Below, piece after piece: positions 10,204-22,349 of a stretch of 64,000 bases of DNA. The translations under genes and the position numbers were made by a program. Under the pieces are notes generated by a model that made no database searches, was not told the origin of the DNA, and saw only the letters and a list, made by a program, of their open reading frames with translations. Source of the stretch: Phragmites australis (Eukaryota; Streptophyta; Magnoliopsida; Poales; Poaceae); NCBI RefSeq assembly GCF_958298935.1, contig NC_084922.1, positions 18,788,501-18,852,500 on the forward strand. Reading direction: 5' to 3'. How positions within the stretch are numbered: position 1 is the first letter of the stretch; every line of letters starts with the position of its first letter.

Positions 10204-12160
10204 ATGTCTCATGTACGCATCCACGTTGGATTCTCTGTCACCGACTTCTTTGACCACTTCGAGTAAGCAACAGTCATCTTCGCATCGCCTCCTACCAAAT
10301 CCGAGATCACCTTTGGAACTATGGCATACCATTGAGATGATCAAGGTGGACTGATCTTTGGTTCATAAACACCGACAATGATGGTGACGGTCACGAGAGT
10401 AGCGATGACAACTCCATTGATGGTCAGACCACCCGAATAGATTGATTCATATTTATGGCTGGAGGAGTCGATGGCTTACCTGCTGTCCAAAACATGGGAG
10501 ATCCGAATGCCATGGTAAACAATGGTGCAAGAATCTATAAGGATCTAGTAGCAGCGGTTGCCACCCAATGTACTGGTATCACCGGAGAATTACCATTAGG
10601 GATGTCTACAACTGGAGCCTTGCATGTCCCTGACACCACCTGTCATCGACGGATAACGAAAAGTCAGGTGAACCCTGATATTTGATGTCGACTCATTCTG
10701 GAGACACCTCTTGGTTAGGTGATGCTTCCACCAACAACGGCTCCATGATTGGGGAATGAACTCCCTTGGGACAGCAATCGCAGGGTGACATTGGCTCGAC
10801 CACAGCCAAGCCTTGACAGTGGTGTCTGCAACACTCCAAAGGCCAATGTCCAGGGTGCACATCTAGTTCTAACATCCTTCCCAGAGTTGGATACGGCGAA
10901 GCCCTTAACCCCGATGGTCAACCAGCTAAATACTCTGCTTGATGCAGCTATGATCCAGGTTGCTTGAGTGAACAACCTTAGCCACTCTAGGAACCCCAAC
11001 TGGTAAAGCGCTAGTTCGAGAAGCCACAAACATGGACACCCCCAAGTCGAGGGATCGCAAGTGGGAAGCTCATGTGGTTGAGCTTGAGCACAGCTCTGTA
11101 GGTCAAACTACAACTGCTCCATCCATTAGTGCATGAACAAGGAAGAGCTGAGAAACCACATCCCTCACAATAAGTGTGATTTATTGGAAGTGATCGATAA
11201 CCGTCGTGGGGAATGTCGTGAAGATGATCATTGTCATAATGACCGTAGATCTCCAAGACAGGACGATCAGCATGACTCCCCTATCCAAGGGAATAGGTGT
11301 GACAGTCCTCCCCGATCTCCTCCTGAAGACTTCGATGGAGGTTGCGAAGCCTTCGCACCCAAGCTCTAGTCGATATGATGGCCCGAGAAGTTCAAAGCGG
11401 GTCCAATTCAGAAGTACGATGGGAAGCTTAACCCAAATGAGTGGTTATAGATTTACACCACCATTATTCGAGCAGTTGGTAGTGACAACAAGGTAACGGC
11501 CAATTACCTGCTAACCGTCCTCCCTTGATGAACCTACAAGATCCTGGTTGTTGAACTTGCCATCCAACTCAATCCGATCATGGGCCAAGTTGAAGGCTGA
11601 GTTCATCTCCAACTTTCAAGGTACGTTCGAATGCCCGGGAATGGAAGACAACCTCCATTAGTTGAACCAAGGCAAGGACGAATCCCTTGGAGACTTCATC
11701 CGGAGGTTCAATGATAGGCATAATATGATCCCAGATATCTGAAGAATCAGTCATCATGGCCTTCAAGAGAGGTGTCAAGGACAGGGATTTGGTCAAGAAG
11801 CTAGCTACCTAGAAAATGCAGACCGCCAAAGAATTCCTTAAGCTGGCCAATAAGTTTGCAAAGCGTGCTGAAGCCCAAGCACACGCCAAAAACCCTCTTT
11901 ATGGCAATGACAAGCCCTAGTCTTAAAAGAATGGGGGGAAGAAGAGCAAGTCTGGTGACAAGCGTAATGATCCAGACACAACCATAGTTGAGGTCGAGAG
12001 GAGAAAGTCGTGCAACCATAGCTGTGGTGGCGGAAACTGGTGTCCAGTCCATCGGTCCAATCAGGACGACTTTGACGAGTTTCAAGTTATCAACAAGAAG
12101 CTTGAAGAGAAGCTCAAGGTTGCTATTGCAACTATCATAGAAAATAGGCAAAGCGAGGCG
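10204..12160 (+). pseudogene. gag of element A, broken
   Basis: Begins at a possible ATG (10204) after the primer-binding site. The capsid region is recognisable at about 11390-11900: KYDGKLNPNEWL, IYTTIIRAVGSDNKV, then in shifted frames LNFQGTFE-like and FIRRFNDR-like remnants of a Retrotrans_gag domain (PF03732). Downstream (11930-12160) lies a basic Lys-rich segment followed by the linker to protease. Numerous stops and frame changes show long decay. The product would be the particle-forming capsid protein; none can be made. Confidence 0.6.
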
Positions 12161-12189
12161 TTGATGGTGATGAGCCTGAATTCCGCAGG

Positions 12190-12634
12190 GCCGATTAGAA
12201 CTTGGCACACATCTTCAAAGGATCCGTCACGTACGAGTCCAAAATGCAGTACAAAGTGGTCAAAAGGGAGGTTAATCTGACTCTAAATGGACCTCCTTGC
12301 TGCATCAAGTGGTCAAATGTTCCAATTACCATCAAGCAAGCTGACCACCTAGCTCTAGTTCCACACCTAGGTCAGTACTCGGTTGTGGTCAAGCCTACTA
12401 TCCTCAACATCAAGGTTTTTTTGAACATTAGTCGACAGGGGTAGCTCACTCAACCTCATATTTTCTAAGACGTCAGACAAGATGGGAATCCCAAGGTCAG
12501 AACTTAAGGCCAAAGCTGTGCCTTTCCATGGTATAACTCCAAACTCATTGGCCATAACTCTTGATTAGATCGAGTTACCAGTCACATTCGGCGCGCCCAA
12601 TAACTTCCGTATAGAGAAGCTAACCTTCGATGTT
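12190..12634 (+). pseudogene. Aspartic protease of element A, first part
   Basis: Encodes decayed protease-domain sequence: HIFKGSVTYESKMQYKVVKR, PITIKQADHLALVPHLGQYS, VVVKPTILNIKV, and near the end KLTFDV. The reading stops abruptly at 12634, where the B LTR starts, and resumes in the same frame at 54597 with PDFEMAYNVILGRPMLDKF, so the conserved segment LTFDV-PDFE-...-ILGRP is restored across the insertion. Several stops lie upstream. The usual active-site triad is not recognisable. Confidence 0.65.
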
Positions 12635-13392
12635 TGTAACACCATGGTTTTTATTTTCTCAATTTACTAAAATGTTCTAGAAATTGATTAGATTTTAAAT
12701 AAATAGAATAGGCTAAAACCTATTTTCAAAAATAATTTCAACTTGACATAGGTTATATTTTTTGTTGAAGTGCGTTCATGCTAAAAATAGGAATATAGGG
12801 TTTTATTTGAGTATTGGATTTATTCGAATTCTTCTTGAATTTATATGAGTTCATTTATATTTGAATTTGTTTGCTTTAGTTTGAATTTGGGAAAACAAAT
12901 AAAAAATCCTAAACCAAACCAACAGGCCCACTCCCTTCCCCCGGCTTGGCCCAACCGGAGCCACCCCCTCCCTCCGTCTCCACTCACCAGCTCGACCCAG
13001 CGTGCTCTGAAGCACAGCACGCGCGCCCTAGCCCAGCTCGCTAGCCCGCCGACTACTTCTGCCTTCCACAGCTGAACGCGCCCCATACCAACCCACCTCC
13101 ACTCCGTTCCACTACCATGAGGGTCTCCCATGTCAAATTCATCCCTGAGCCAAAGTTCATCATGCCGCTGAGTCCGAATCAAACCCAAATTGCACCGGCC
13201 ATCAGACCAATGCCTAATCTGAGGTGAAAACCATCTAGAAGACCACCATATAAAATCACTGTGAGCCCGTGATCTTTTGCCAGCCTTATTTCCAACCAAT
13301 CTGAGTTTAAACGAGGAATTCATCTCGGATTTCAGCTGCCATCGCCATAAACCCTACCCAAACTCCACTTGACCTCCCCTAGCCTCCCCGCC

Positions 13393-13400
13393 TATATATA
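13393..13400 (+). promoter_or_regulatory. LTR TATA box (B 5' LTR)
   Basis: TATATATA after CCTCCCCGCC, in the GC-rich part of the LTR. The 3' LTR has the equivalent box near 52065-52073 and solo LTR D at 37745-37751. Confidence 0.5.
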
Positions 13401-15194
13401 CACACCCCTACGCCCTCCTCAGAGCACCCCAATCCTTTTCCCCAACTCACCGACATGAATTAGACGCTAGAGAGCCACCCTTTTTTACCGTTGATCAACC
13501 ACCCTCCTCTGTAGACCGTTGGATCTAAAAGGTGTGGTCCAGATTAGATCAAATGCATACCCCTTCATCCTCCAATCTAGAGTCACCATGTGTCCATCTT
13601 AATTTAGTCAGCACGCTCAGTCACATCACCATGCCAAAACAGCAGCCGCATCAACAGATCTACTAAGATGTCAGCCCAGTCAGCCTTGTGCAATAAATCT
13701 GTTTGCCAATATAAAAATAAATCCAATAATTCCACAAATTCATGTAATTTCAAAGAAAAGCCCATGTTCAGTAAAACTATCATAACTTTTTTGTTTTAAC
13801 TCCTTTCTTGGTGATTCTTGCGCCATTGGATTTGTTTTTCAGAGTACTATATTTCTAGATAGGTTTTATCTTTGTTGTTCTTTGTTTCGTGTACTATTAT
13901 TAGTGTGTTTGTTTGTATGCTTTGTCGGTAATTGTGCGATTAGACAACAACGCATTGGATGAGTTTCAGGAATGTCAAAACTAGGAGTAGAGTACACTGA
14001 GCAACAGCAAGGAGAAGGCAAGTGTCCTTAATCATCTTGAACCTATGTTTTTAAAAATTTTGTTTTACAAATTGCATGCAGTGTTTGTTAATCTGATGGG
14101 TAGTCACCTATGTCAGGGTTTACCTAGTTTTTCCTTTACATCTCTTGAAGCCTATATGGTAGTTGATGTGAGTCTTTTGCATAGAGTTGCTTAGCCATAC
14201 TGTTGTGATGTTGGGAAGAGCCTTTCAAGGGATTAGTGGACATATGCAGTGTTGATGGTGAACTTGATATAGTAACATGGAACCCTAGGACTTAGGCCAA
14301 GAGATGGCTTTGATAATGTTGGTTCACGTGGTGGGCTTGTGGATACATTCCAAGCAAAGATGATATGTTCTTCTTGTTATTACCATATTGGTTAGTCTTT
14401 GCCGAAGTGTCACATATAAGGAACGGTTCATGGAGCGACAACCTAAAAAATACCGTACGAACTACAAAGCCAATATGGGTAAGGCTTAGCATATTGATTA
14501 CCCACTTGGCTGGTATTCGTTGGGGTACCAGGATCTAATTGATGAACCATGCTTCATAGTGATCTCCTAGTGACACACCATAGGAGTGTGTTAAGTGTAA
14601 AGTAAACACGGTAACATGGAAATCACGATTCATGGGTAAAGATGGACAACATCTGCAGAGTGTAAAATTGTTATAGAAGCCGTGCCCGTGGTTATAGCAG
14701 ACTTGGATCCTCACATGATTAGTCGGTTATGTTGTGGTTATAAGATGGTGGTAGTATTGGTTCAAGGTGGTTATGGTTTACAAGGTAGTTAACCTTGGGT
14801 GCTAGTTGTTGGGTCGGTTGGGTTACATTCACTTGACAACTAATTAATGGTTTTCAGTTACAATACTATTTATATTCTCGCATTTACGCAAATATACCAT
14901 GTGTTAGCCTATTCTTGTTGAAAGCTTGCATGTTATTAATTTTCCACACTTGCTGAGTACTCTATGTGCTCACCCTTGCTATCTCCCAAAATGCATATGC
15001 TGCTCAGTGGAAGACTTTGAAGATTTCCAGGATGATGACTTGGTGTTCTAGGAGTGTGTCTTCTGGTCAGTGCCTGTAGAATTGCTTGGTCACTGATGTT
15101 TTCGTCTGGTTGCCATCGTTTAGTTTGTCATCATTTAGTTAATAAAGTTGTTTAGCTTACGTTATTAGTGTAGGACACTACAACAGAAATGGTC

Positions 15195-15420
15195 ATTAGT
15201 GCCGGCTCAAAAGCGCCATCAGTGGCGGTTTTTGAACCGGCACTGATTACTCGGTACTAATAGTCATGGGCTATCAGTGCCGGTTTTTGAGCCAGCACTG
15301 ATAATGATTATCAATGCTGGCTGAAGAATAAAACCCAGCACTGATACAAAGAATATCAGTGCCGGTTCTTAGTAAAAGCCGGCACTGATATGTATACATA
15401 TCAGTGCCGGTTTTTTATAG
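15195..15420. repeat. CACTA subterminal repeats, left end
   Basis: About nine copies of ATCAGTGCCGGTT and its complement AACCGGCACTGAT in alternating orientation, starting right inside the terminal repeat. Followed by a C homopolymer (about 15426-15437). Binding sites for the accessory transposition protein in characterised CACTA elements. Confidence 0.85.
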
Positions 15421-15693
15421 ACCATCCCCCCCCCCCCAAAATGTAGCCATTGCAAATGTCACATAAAGCACATGCACCTATAATAATCTCAACACATAAT
15501 GTATCACACACATACATAATTCATTCCTATCTCATGTCATTCATGCATACGTAACCATGTTATTTCACATGTAATTGACTACAGATTATAACTAATAATA
15601 GTTTATGATAATAGTTCATAATTAACAGAAGTATACAAGAAAAGGGTAAGAAATGATGTCATTCAATTGTTCTTGTTGATCGAGGACCCTGAA

Positions 15694-18600
15694 CTACGTT
15701 TTGCATTTTGAAGAATCAGGTAACGAACTCCACAGGTCTTTTGAAGGGCTGGATCCGTCAATACACCATGTGGGAACATGGTACCACCCCAACTCTGGAA
15801 TGATTTGGCCATTGATGAACCCGCAGAGTTGTTCCTGAATTGTGTTGATTCTCTGCGGCGTGAGGATACCTGTTTCCAGCTTGAGGTCCTGCAAGTACCA
15901 GAATTGAAGAAATCATTCTATTTGAACACTAGTAGGAACTGAAAATTAAACATCAATATCTATACCACTTACCTTATCTTTTTCTATTTGACTATAATTG
16001 CTTTCGGTCCATCCATGCATGAAATCACATACATAGTAGCCACAAATTGTTGCCCTGGATCTGAAGCCTACAAGGAAAGTCTGTTACGATTCTCCATTCT
16101 TTTCAGAATGGAAAGTGACATCCTTTCCTCTTGACGTAGCACGTGTACACCCTGTACGAGTGTGATTATTGACTGTAACTAGACTTAGATTCAATCAATT
16201 CCAAGTTTACTAGAGCGTTAATGAAGTAATTAATTTACCATTGTAGCAAGTCTATGACGGGTTGGTATTTGGTGGCTGGATTTCTTTTCCCGTCGAGGAC
16301 AATGATACAGCTGTAGTTAGTTCGGATGACAAAGAGGGCCCAGTGAAATCTACACATATGTCACCATAGTTAATTAGTCGTAAGTCCTAACATCGTGATG
16401 GTAAAAAAGAGTAGTACAAACATGGAGGAAAATACGTACCTAAAGTAGTAAGGTAGAAGTATGTATCGCTTTAATTGGTGCGTTTGAATAGCTTCAAGTG
16501 CATAATCCTCGGTTGCCTGTGGATCGGTGGCGACCGTCGTCTGGTTTATCTTCATTGGGTCGAGGAATGCTACATGAGTGATTCCCTTTTGACTGCATGT
16601 ATGTATCTCCATTCTATATACACAAGAAGTTAAGACATTCAGTCTAATGGCATAAGAATATATACTGTGAATTATACAAGTAAGACATTTACAGAGTCCA
16701 CAAACTCAAGATTTGAATGCTGAGGGCGTCTTGGTGGTACAATTGATACATTTCGTCGAAATGAATCCAGTATTCGCCGTCCCCATGGAGGAAATCACAA
16801 TGTCTGTATTTGTACGCGAACATACATCTACTGGCCTTCGACTGTTCCAAGTACCAGGCATGGAATCTCCTCATTTGGGTTGTTAGCTCCGAGAGGTGCT
16901 CGACCATTGGTTCGCCAAGCTTAAATTTTCATACAATTTTTCCCATTTCAGCCTTGGACTCGTCATAAAGCGCTTCTTTTGTCAATCTAGATGACAGTAG
17001 GAAGTCTCTTTCTAATTCTTCTTGTTGTTCTTTTACCTTATCGATCGACGTCTTCTTTAACTTCCTTTTACCCATGATGCACGCGTAGTTAGATTTTTGC
17101 GGTGGAGGCCCAGGTATTCTCATCAAAGAGTCAAGAAACTTGCTGACCACTGCTGGATCCAAAGGAATCTTCTCTGGCTCCTTACGTTTGAAGTGTGTAG
17201 TGATTTCGTCGTGCACTATAATTTTGGTTTCCTCCTCAGTTCTTTTATAAGGCAGAGGAGATGCCAGCTTCTTAGATGCTGATTTCTGCTTCTTAGCTGC
17301 TTCTCGTTGCTGTGACGAAGTCGATTTCTGAGATGACATCGATTTCTGAGGTTTTGCAGGTGCTACCGGCTTCTGCAATGGGAAAGGCTATGGCGACGAA
17401 GGGGTTGGAGATGTTCTTGGTGGCTGTGGAGGCGAAGGCAGAGGAGGCAGAGGTCCTCTGAGTGGTTGAGGAGGCGAAGGTGGTGGAGGCTTAGATCCTC
17501 TGGGTGGCTGTGGAGGCGAAGGTGGAGGCGTAGATCCTCTGAGTGGCTATGGAGGTGAAGGCGGAGGCGTAGTTCCTCTAGGTGCATCCGACGGCTTCGA
17601 ACTAGACCCAGACTCATCTGTGTCTTTGCCAAACAGAAGTTGCGCTTGCGCCACAGGACGTAATGGCCTACGTTTTTCGAGAGCCTCGTTTCCCTTGCCT
17701 CTCCATGGTAATCCAGCTTGCTTTTATGGTACTTCTGTATTACAGTGTCCACATGTACCCTGGCATATCCCTGTGGTATTGGACTACCGTTGAAGAGGAT
17801 CCCTTCCACCCATTTCTCAGCCAGACCCCTAGCCACCGTGGTGGGAACACCCAAGACTGGCCCGGCAAGCTTGCATGGTGTGCTTTCTGTGATGTCATCC
17901 ATAGGGTGACGGATTGAGGCTTCTCCTGGAAACCCCATGGACGCGCAGCTGCTCCGGGGAGCACCAGGGCTCGGCACCAAAGCATTCTCTGTGACGGCTA
18001 ACATCTCCTGCCTTATTTGATGCCTGGCTTGCTGCATAGCTGCTTCTATTTTTGCGTCTGTCGTCCTTCTCTCCTTTGCAAGTTGTTCTTTTAGCATGGT
18101 CATCATTTCTAAAACATTTTGTTTTCTTTGTTTCTTGTAAGTGTCGGCATTTTCCTCGAATCCAACCTTCCAAGGCCTCAAACCCTTGTCGCGTGTGCGA
18201 CTGGTGTGCTCCTTGTTTCCCAGTGCCAGTATTAGCTCGTCGTTCTCCCTGTCTGCCCGGAAGGAGGCCTGGGAATACTAGGCGTGGGCATCTCTAATCT
18301 TCTGCGCGACTTCCAGTTCTCGTTCGCTTTTGAAGCATAAGAATCCATCAGGCGCAAGAGTCACCCCTCTCCCATACAGGTAGTTCTTCACTCGAGGAAT
18401 CAACTCAGGCATGGCAGGTGTGACACCGCTTTTAGTTACGTCTTCTTCCATCTTCTCCCACTGGTTAAGTTTCCTAATGTACCCACGCGAGCTGGTTCTG
18501 TGGGGGTATATGTTCTTCTGGGAGTTAGTCTTGTTTGCTTCACTTATCTTTTTTGCTTCCTCCGAATCATTGAACCCCATGAAATCATTCCAAAAATCTT

Positions 18601-19206
18601 TCACTGTCAGATAATCATCCGAGTTCGGCATTCGACCCTTCAAGTGATAATCTTTTTGAAATTTTTCCCATTATGACTAGGGCTTGATGCATCGCTATGG
18701 CCATATTGCATCCTTCAGGGTACTCGAACTTCTGCGACAACTTTCCCCATATGAAATCCTTGATCATATCGGGAACCGCCCACTTGTCACTTCGTTTGCC
18801 TCTCCAAGTTCTATAAGTGATTGCGATGTGGTCCCTGACGAGACACCCGCACGCTGTCTTGAATGGCCCGAGTACTTGTAGAGGCTTTATGGGCTCTCCG
18901 ACTAAATCGACCTCCATGATGACAAACCGGCCTTCAGGCATCTTGGTGGGACCTCGGCCATGCCTCGATCCTTTGGACGACTGACCATCCGGTGTAGAAT
19001 CAGTGATCTGACCCATCAGTGGTCGGACCATCCTCACCAGCATCAGTGATCGTAACCTCCGGAGCATCATCGTCACATTGATTCAGATTGAGGTATGCAC
19101 TTGGGCTTCCCTCCTGAGCATCAGTCGCGACTGGATCCTGGTCAGCGGAGGGGCCTTGTATCGAGGGGCACGTCCGTGGGCGATGACTTGATTTTGTACG
19201 AGCCAT
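15694..19206 (-). pseudogene. CACTA gene with Transposase_24 domain and Ulp1-like (C48) cysteine protease domain
   Basis: Starts at ATG 19206 (MARTKSSHRP). Order: acidic leader; Transposase_24-like segment (about 18980-18690: FKTACGCLVRDHIAI, VPDMIKDFIWGKL); a middle domain (18640-18280); a coiled-coil-like Lys/Glu/Gln-rich stretch (18160-18010); the CACTA-typical GYARVHVDTVIQKY and YVLWRKR; a Pro/Ser-rich linker (17580-17380); a basic stretch; then a Ulp1-like protease. Splice sites are visible: donors GTACGT (~16438) and GTAAGT (15972-15967), acceptors TGTGTAG (~16352) and TTGCAG (~15890). The exon after ~16352 reads FHWALFVI and CIIVLDGKRNP (catalytic His and Asp candidates); a later exon has RATICGYYVCDFM (candidate nucleophile Cys). 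The final exon is 15888-15694. At least one TAA before the Cys motif and stops or frame shifts at 19000-18980 and ~18278 argue against a functional product. Ulp1-like domains are known passengers of plant CACTA elements. Confidence 0.75.
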
Positions 19207-19460
19207 TCCTACATAAAGTTTCCATCTTTTCAGATTTCTTGAAACATCGACAAGTCATGTCAAGTCATAAAATAGTTTAACATGGTACTAGCAGCTCAGT
19301 AGTCAACAAAACCAAGTATCCATGTCCATTTAGTACTAGCAGCTCAATAGCACTTAATATAACAAGTTTTGATGACAAGCAACCCGATACAACATACTTT
19401 ACAAACAGTTTGGGAACCACCAGTACTAGAAGTAATATAGACACACACACATTCAAATTA

Positions 19461-19802
19461 CTAATCAGATTCACTCGGCAACCACCAGTACTCATCGCTA
19501 TCGTCACATGGCGTCACACTCTTAGAACTAGTGTAGTCATAGGGAACAACGTCGTTCGGGTCTACACTAGTATGTGCATCCTTGCCCTCAAGGTGTCCAA
19601 CATCTTGACGGACCAGGAGCTCGGCTGATTGAATTGCCAACTTCTGAAGGCTTCTCACTACCTTCTCAAGTTGGAGTACATGTTGGTTCGCATCCATGGA
19701 GCACTTGCACGAACATGGATCGAAGCTTTCATTAGCTATCTTTCCTAGGTCTACAGCTATATCATCGATCTTTTCGATGGTCCACGCCCATCCATCAGTC
19801 AT
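19461..19802 (-). CDS. Hypothetical small acidic protein in CACTA element (113 aa)
   Basis: An uninterrupted minus-strand ORF from ATG 19802 to a stop at 19461. It is Asp/Glu/Ser-rich with a short cysteine cluster (DPCSCKCSM) and a leucine-rich helix (VLQLEKVVRSLQKLAIQSAELL). It lies just upstream of, and on the same strand as, the Transposase_24/Ulp1 gene, so it could be its first exon or a separate small gene. I do not recognise the family. Confidence 0.4.
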   Translation of the reverse strand: MTDGWAWTIEKIDDIAVDLGKIANESFDPCSCKCSMDANQHVLQLEKVVRSLQKLAIQSAELLVRQDVGHLEGKDAHTSVDPNDVVPYDYTSSKSVTPCDDSDEYWWLPSESD

Positions 19803-20239
19803 TTTGATAGAAATAAAAGATATTCGGCAGAATATCTTTTAAATTACCTAACCTATAAGCCTTCCAAACTAAACCACAGAACCTGCGAAAAAGAAATAGG
19901 TACGATGATTAGTGAAATGTATGTTTGAATTCACAAGTATAGCTTTCTTTTAGGTCCAAACCATTCTTCCTGAAAATGTTAGAGAAGAGTTGTTATATCT
20001 CGATTGTGGTGTTGAGGGCGTCAACACTCAGTCCTTTAAGGTGTCATAACTTGTTCCCATGTTGAAACATTACACTTTTAAATTCACTCATTTTGTGGAA
20101 GTGGGATGATGATACAAATGCATAGCCTCATCTCGCATTGGCTCACCTTTGAGCTAATTTTCAGCCACATGGTGCTACTGAAATCTAAAGTTAGACTTAC
20201 ATATCAGTGAGACATCGAAAGACAATGAATGAAGTGATG
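19803..20239. other. CACTA non-coding spacer
   Basis: AT-rich, no ORF or repeat recognised. Probably the upstream region of the small minus-strand ORF plus the left flank of the LINE fragment. Confidence 0.3.
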
Positions 20240-20880
20240 ATATCAGCTCCTCTTCGCAGCCGTCACTAAAATCCAAATTGGCAATGGCCGTAAAACCTAT
20301 TTCTGGAATGATGCCTGGTCAAATGGTTGCTGACCAAAGGACCTAGCGCCACTCGCCTACAAAGCATCTAACGGCAAAAAGAGGACCTTGAGGGATGCCA
20401 TCACAGATGACACCTGGATAAGCGACATCAGCTTGCAAGATGTCAACACAGTAGCCCATATCTATCAGGTTGTTAGTCTATGGGTGGTAGCCCAGGACAT
20501 TGTCCTCTCTGAAGGAACCGAAGATCAAATAAGCTGGTCCCTCACACAAGACGAGGAATACACATCGAGCTCAGCATACAAAGCATAGTTTTTTTTGGCT
20601 CAATGGACATGAATTTTGACACTATCATATGGAAGGTCTGAGCGCCCTAGAAGTGCAAATTCTACACGTGGCTAATCATCCAAAACGGAGTTTGGACAGC
20701 GGACACGCTCTAGAATAGGGGTGGCAAAATCAGCGTATTTGTCCACTCTGCAGAACAGCAAATGAAATGACGCACAACATGTTAGTGTCCTATTGATACA
20801 TGCAACGTATATGGTGTTGGGTGTCCGGTTGGGTAAGAACCCAGACCTTACAGTCAGATTCATGGGGAGCCATTGACAAC
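20240..20880 (+). pseudogene. LINE (non-LTR retrotransposon) 3' fragment with zinc-binding RT tail
   Basis: Plus-strand translation gives VTKIQIGNGRKTYFWNDAW, LRDAITDDTWISDIS, DQISWSLTQDEEYTSSSAYK and, after frame changes, WKVWAPRKCKFYTWL-like and QNQRICPLCRTANE. This is the conserved region downstream of the reverse transcriptase in plant L1-type LINEs (zf-RVT, PF13966), with the CPLC motif intact. Only the 3' coding end is present, as expected from 5'-truncated LINE insertion; no poly(A) tail or duplication was identified. It lies inside the CACTA element and in the opposite direction to its genes. Confidence 0.65.
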
Positions 20881-21460
20881 ATCCACAATTGATTTTAGTT
20901 ACATGCAGTCCTATCCCTTATTACAACACATCCGCTCAAGGCTGAAGTCTCAGCCATACAGTGTATGACATCTCAAGCAACACAGTCTATTGCCCCATAT
21001 CATCTCCTTTTCTTAAATCAAAGCGCGCAAACAAGAAAACACGCACACAAGCAGCAGATCTCCCAATACCCTGAAGCCCCTGTGAATCTAAGCAGAACCA
21101 CAAAAGCACGGCAGTCTGATCCCAACAGCATCGGATGACGAAAATAAAATGCAGGACATGTCCAGGAGCACATGTACATGTCCATCACGATCCAACATAT
21201 TGTATTTCCATTTGTTAATTGTTAATTATATCTCTTGTGAGAAAATTCTCTGGACACAATGTATTCATTCTGCTTGACACATCGTAATGAACTGGCACTA
21301 GCATAACAACGAGGACAAATGGAAATTAAAACACAGCAGTGCTCAAATGTACAACACTACAACAATGCTCAAATTACTAAAAGACATGCAGAGGCTCACC
21401 TACAGGGCTCGGGCGGTCGACGGAGAGGGGGGCTGGGGCAGCCGGCCGTGAGGAAGAAGA
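20881..21460. other. CACTA internal spacer after LINE fragment
   Basis: Probably further LINE 3' sequence (to about 20990) and then CACTA internal sequence. No gene recognised. Confidence 0.3.
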
Positions 21461-21578
21461 CGGAGGAGGTCACCGGGGAGGAGTTCACGCGGAGGAGGTC
21501 ACCGGTGAGGAGTTCGCGCGGAGGAGGTCACCAGCGTCAAGGTCGTGTCGGGAGGAGGCCACCGGGGAGGAGTTTGCG
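21461..21578 (+). repeat. 29-bp GC-rich tandem repeat, four copies
   Basis: Units starting at 21461, 21490, 21519 and about 21548 (CGGAGGAGGTCACCGGGGAG, variants). It sits next to the internal subterminal array, as another GC-rich block (26260-26480) sits next to the right terminal array, so it may be a promoter-proximal GC-rich leader. Confidence 0.65.
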
Positions 21579-21783
21579 CGGCCGGCGTCGGGGTGGCGAC
21601 GAGAGGAGGCGGCAACCGACTACGAGCCAGCGCGTCAGGGCTCGGCCGACTACGGGGTGACACGTCGGGGCTCGGCGGGGCGGCGCGTCGGCACAGCGCA
21701 GAGGAGCGGCGGCGGGATGAACTGGTGAATGGTGCGAATGAGGATAGCGCACGGCTAAGTGTTTGGCGTATATATGGTGGAGG

Positions 21784-21955
21784 AGTATCAGTGTCGGTTA
21801 TATACCACATCCGGCACTGATAAGCCCCATATTAGTGCCGGTTTCTTGTTCCAGCCAGCACTGAAACTTGGAGTATTAGTGCCGGTTGTAAACCTAAGCC
21901 GGCACTAATAGTAGAAGATCAGTGCCGGTTCCTTAATTCAACCGGCACTAATAAT
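21784..21955. repeat. Internal array of CACTA subterminal repeats
   Basis: Seven or eight copies of ATTAGTGCCGGTT / AACCGGCACTAATA in alternating orientation, the same motif as at the two element ends, but in the centre and without a CACTA terminus. It lies between the two genes, next to a GC-rich block, copying the arrangement at the right end (26260-26740). Confidence 0.8.
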
Positions 21956-22349
21956 TATTTTCCCTTTGCAGTCCAATAAATAGTTTTAATATTATAAAAT
22001 AAATGTTGTAATCTGGAAAATAGTTTTAGAAAATGCAATTTAATTCTGAAAATTATTTTAATTCTAGAAAATGCAAATAAATTTTATAAAACCATTTTAA
22101 CTTGTTTTATGTTAAAAAATCAGCTTTCTAATTAGCTTTCTAATAATTATTTTAACAGTCAAAGCATACACTTTCTGATATTTAATTAGCTATCTAATGA
22201 TGTTTGAGGCGGTCGTTGACTGTAGATCGATTTCGAGTGAAATAACACAAAACATCAACTTGTTACAAAATATCGGCCTCACTTTTTTACATCCCCTGAT
22301 ACAAATTACAGCGAATCCTAATTAACTATTACATAAAAGCTACTTTCAT
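21956..22349. other. AT-rich 3' flank of the TNP2 gene
   Basis: Rich in AAATGCAA and TTTTAATT-like words; no ORF. Downstream (minus-strand) of the transposase gene, so probably its 3' untranslated region. Confidence 0.35.

Noticed and set aside
12841..13323. 160-codon minus-strand ORF in the B 5' LTR
   Set aside because: Inside an LTR and not preserved in the paralogous 3' LTR.
21319..21820. GC-rich overlapping ORFs as a third CACTA gene
   Set aside because: The segment is a 29-bp tandem repeat plus GC-rich leader and frames are open on both strands.
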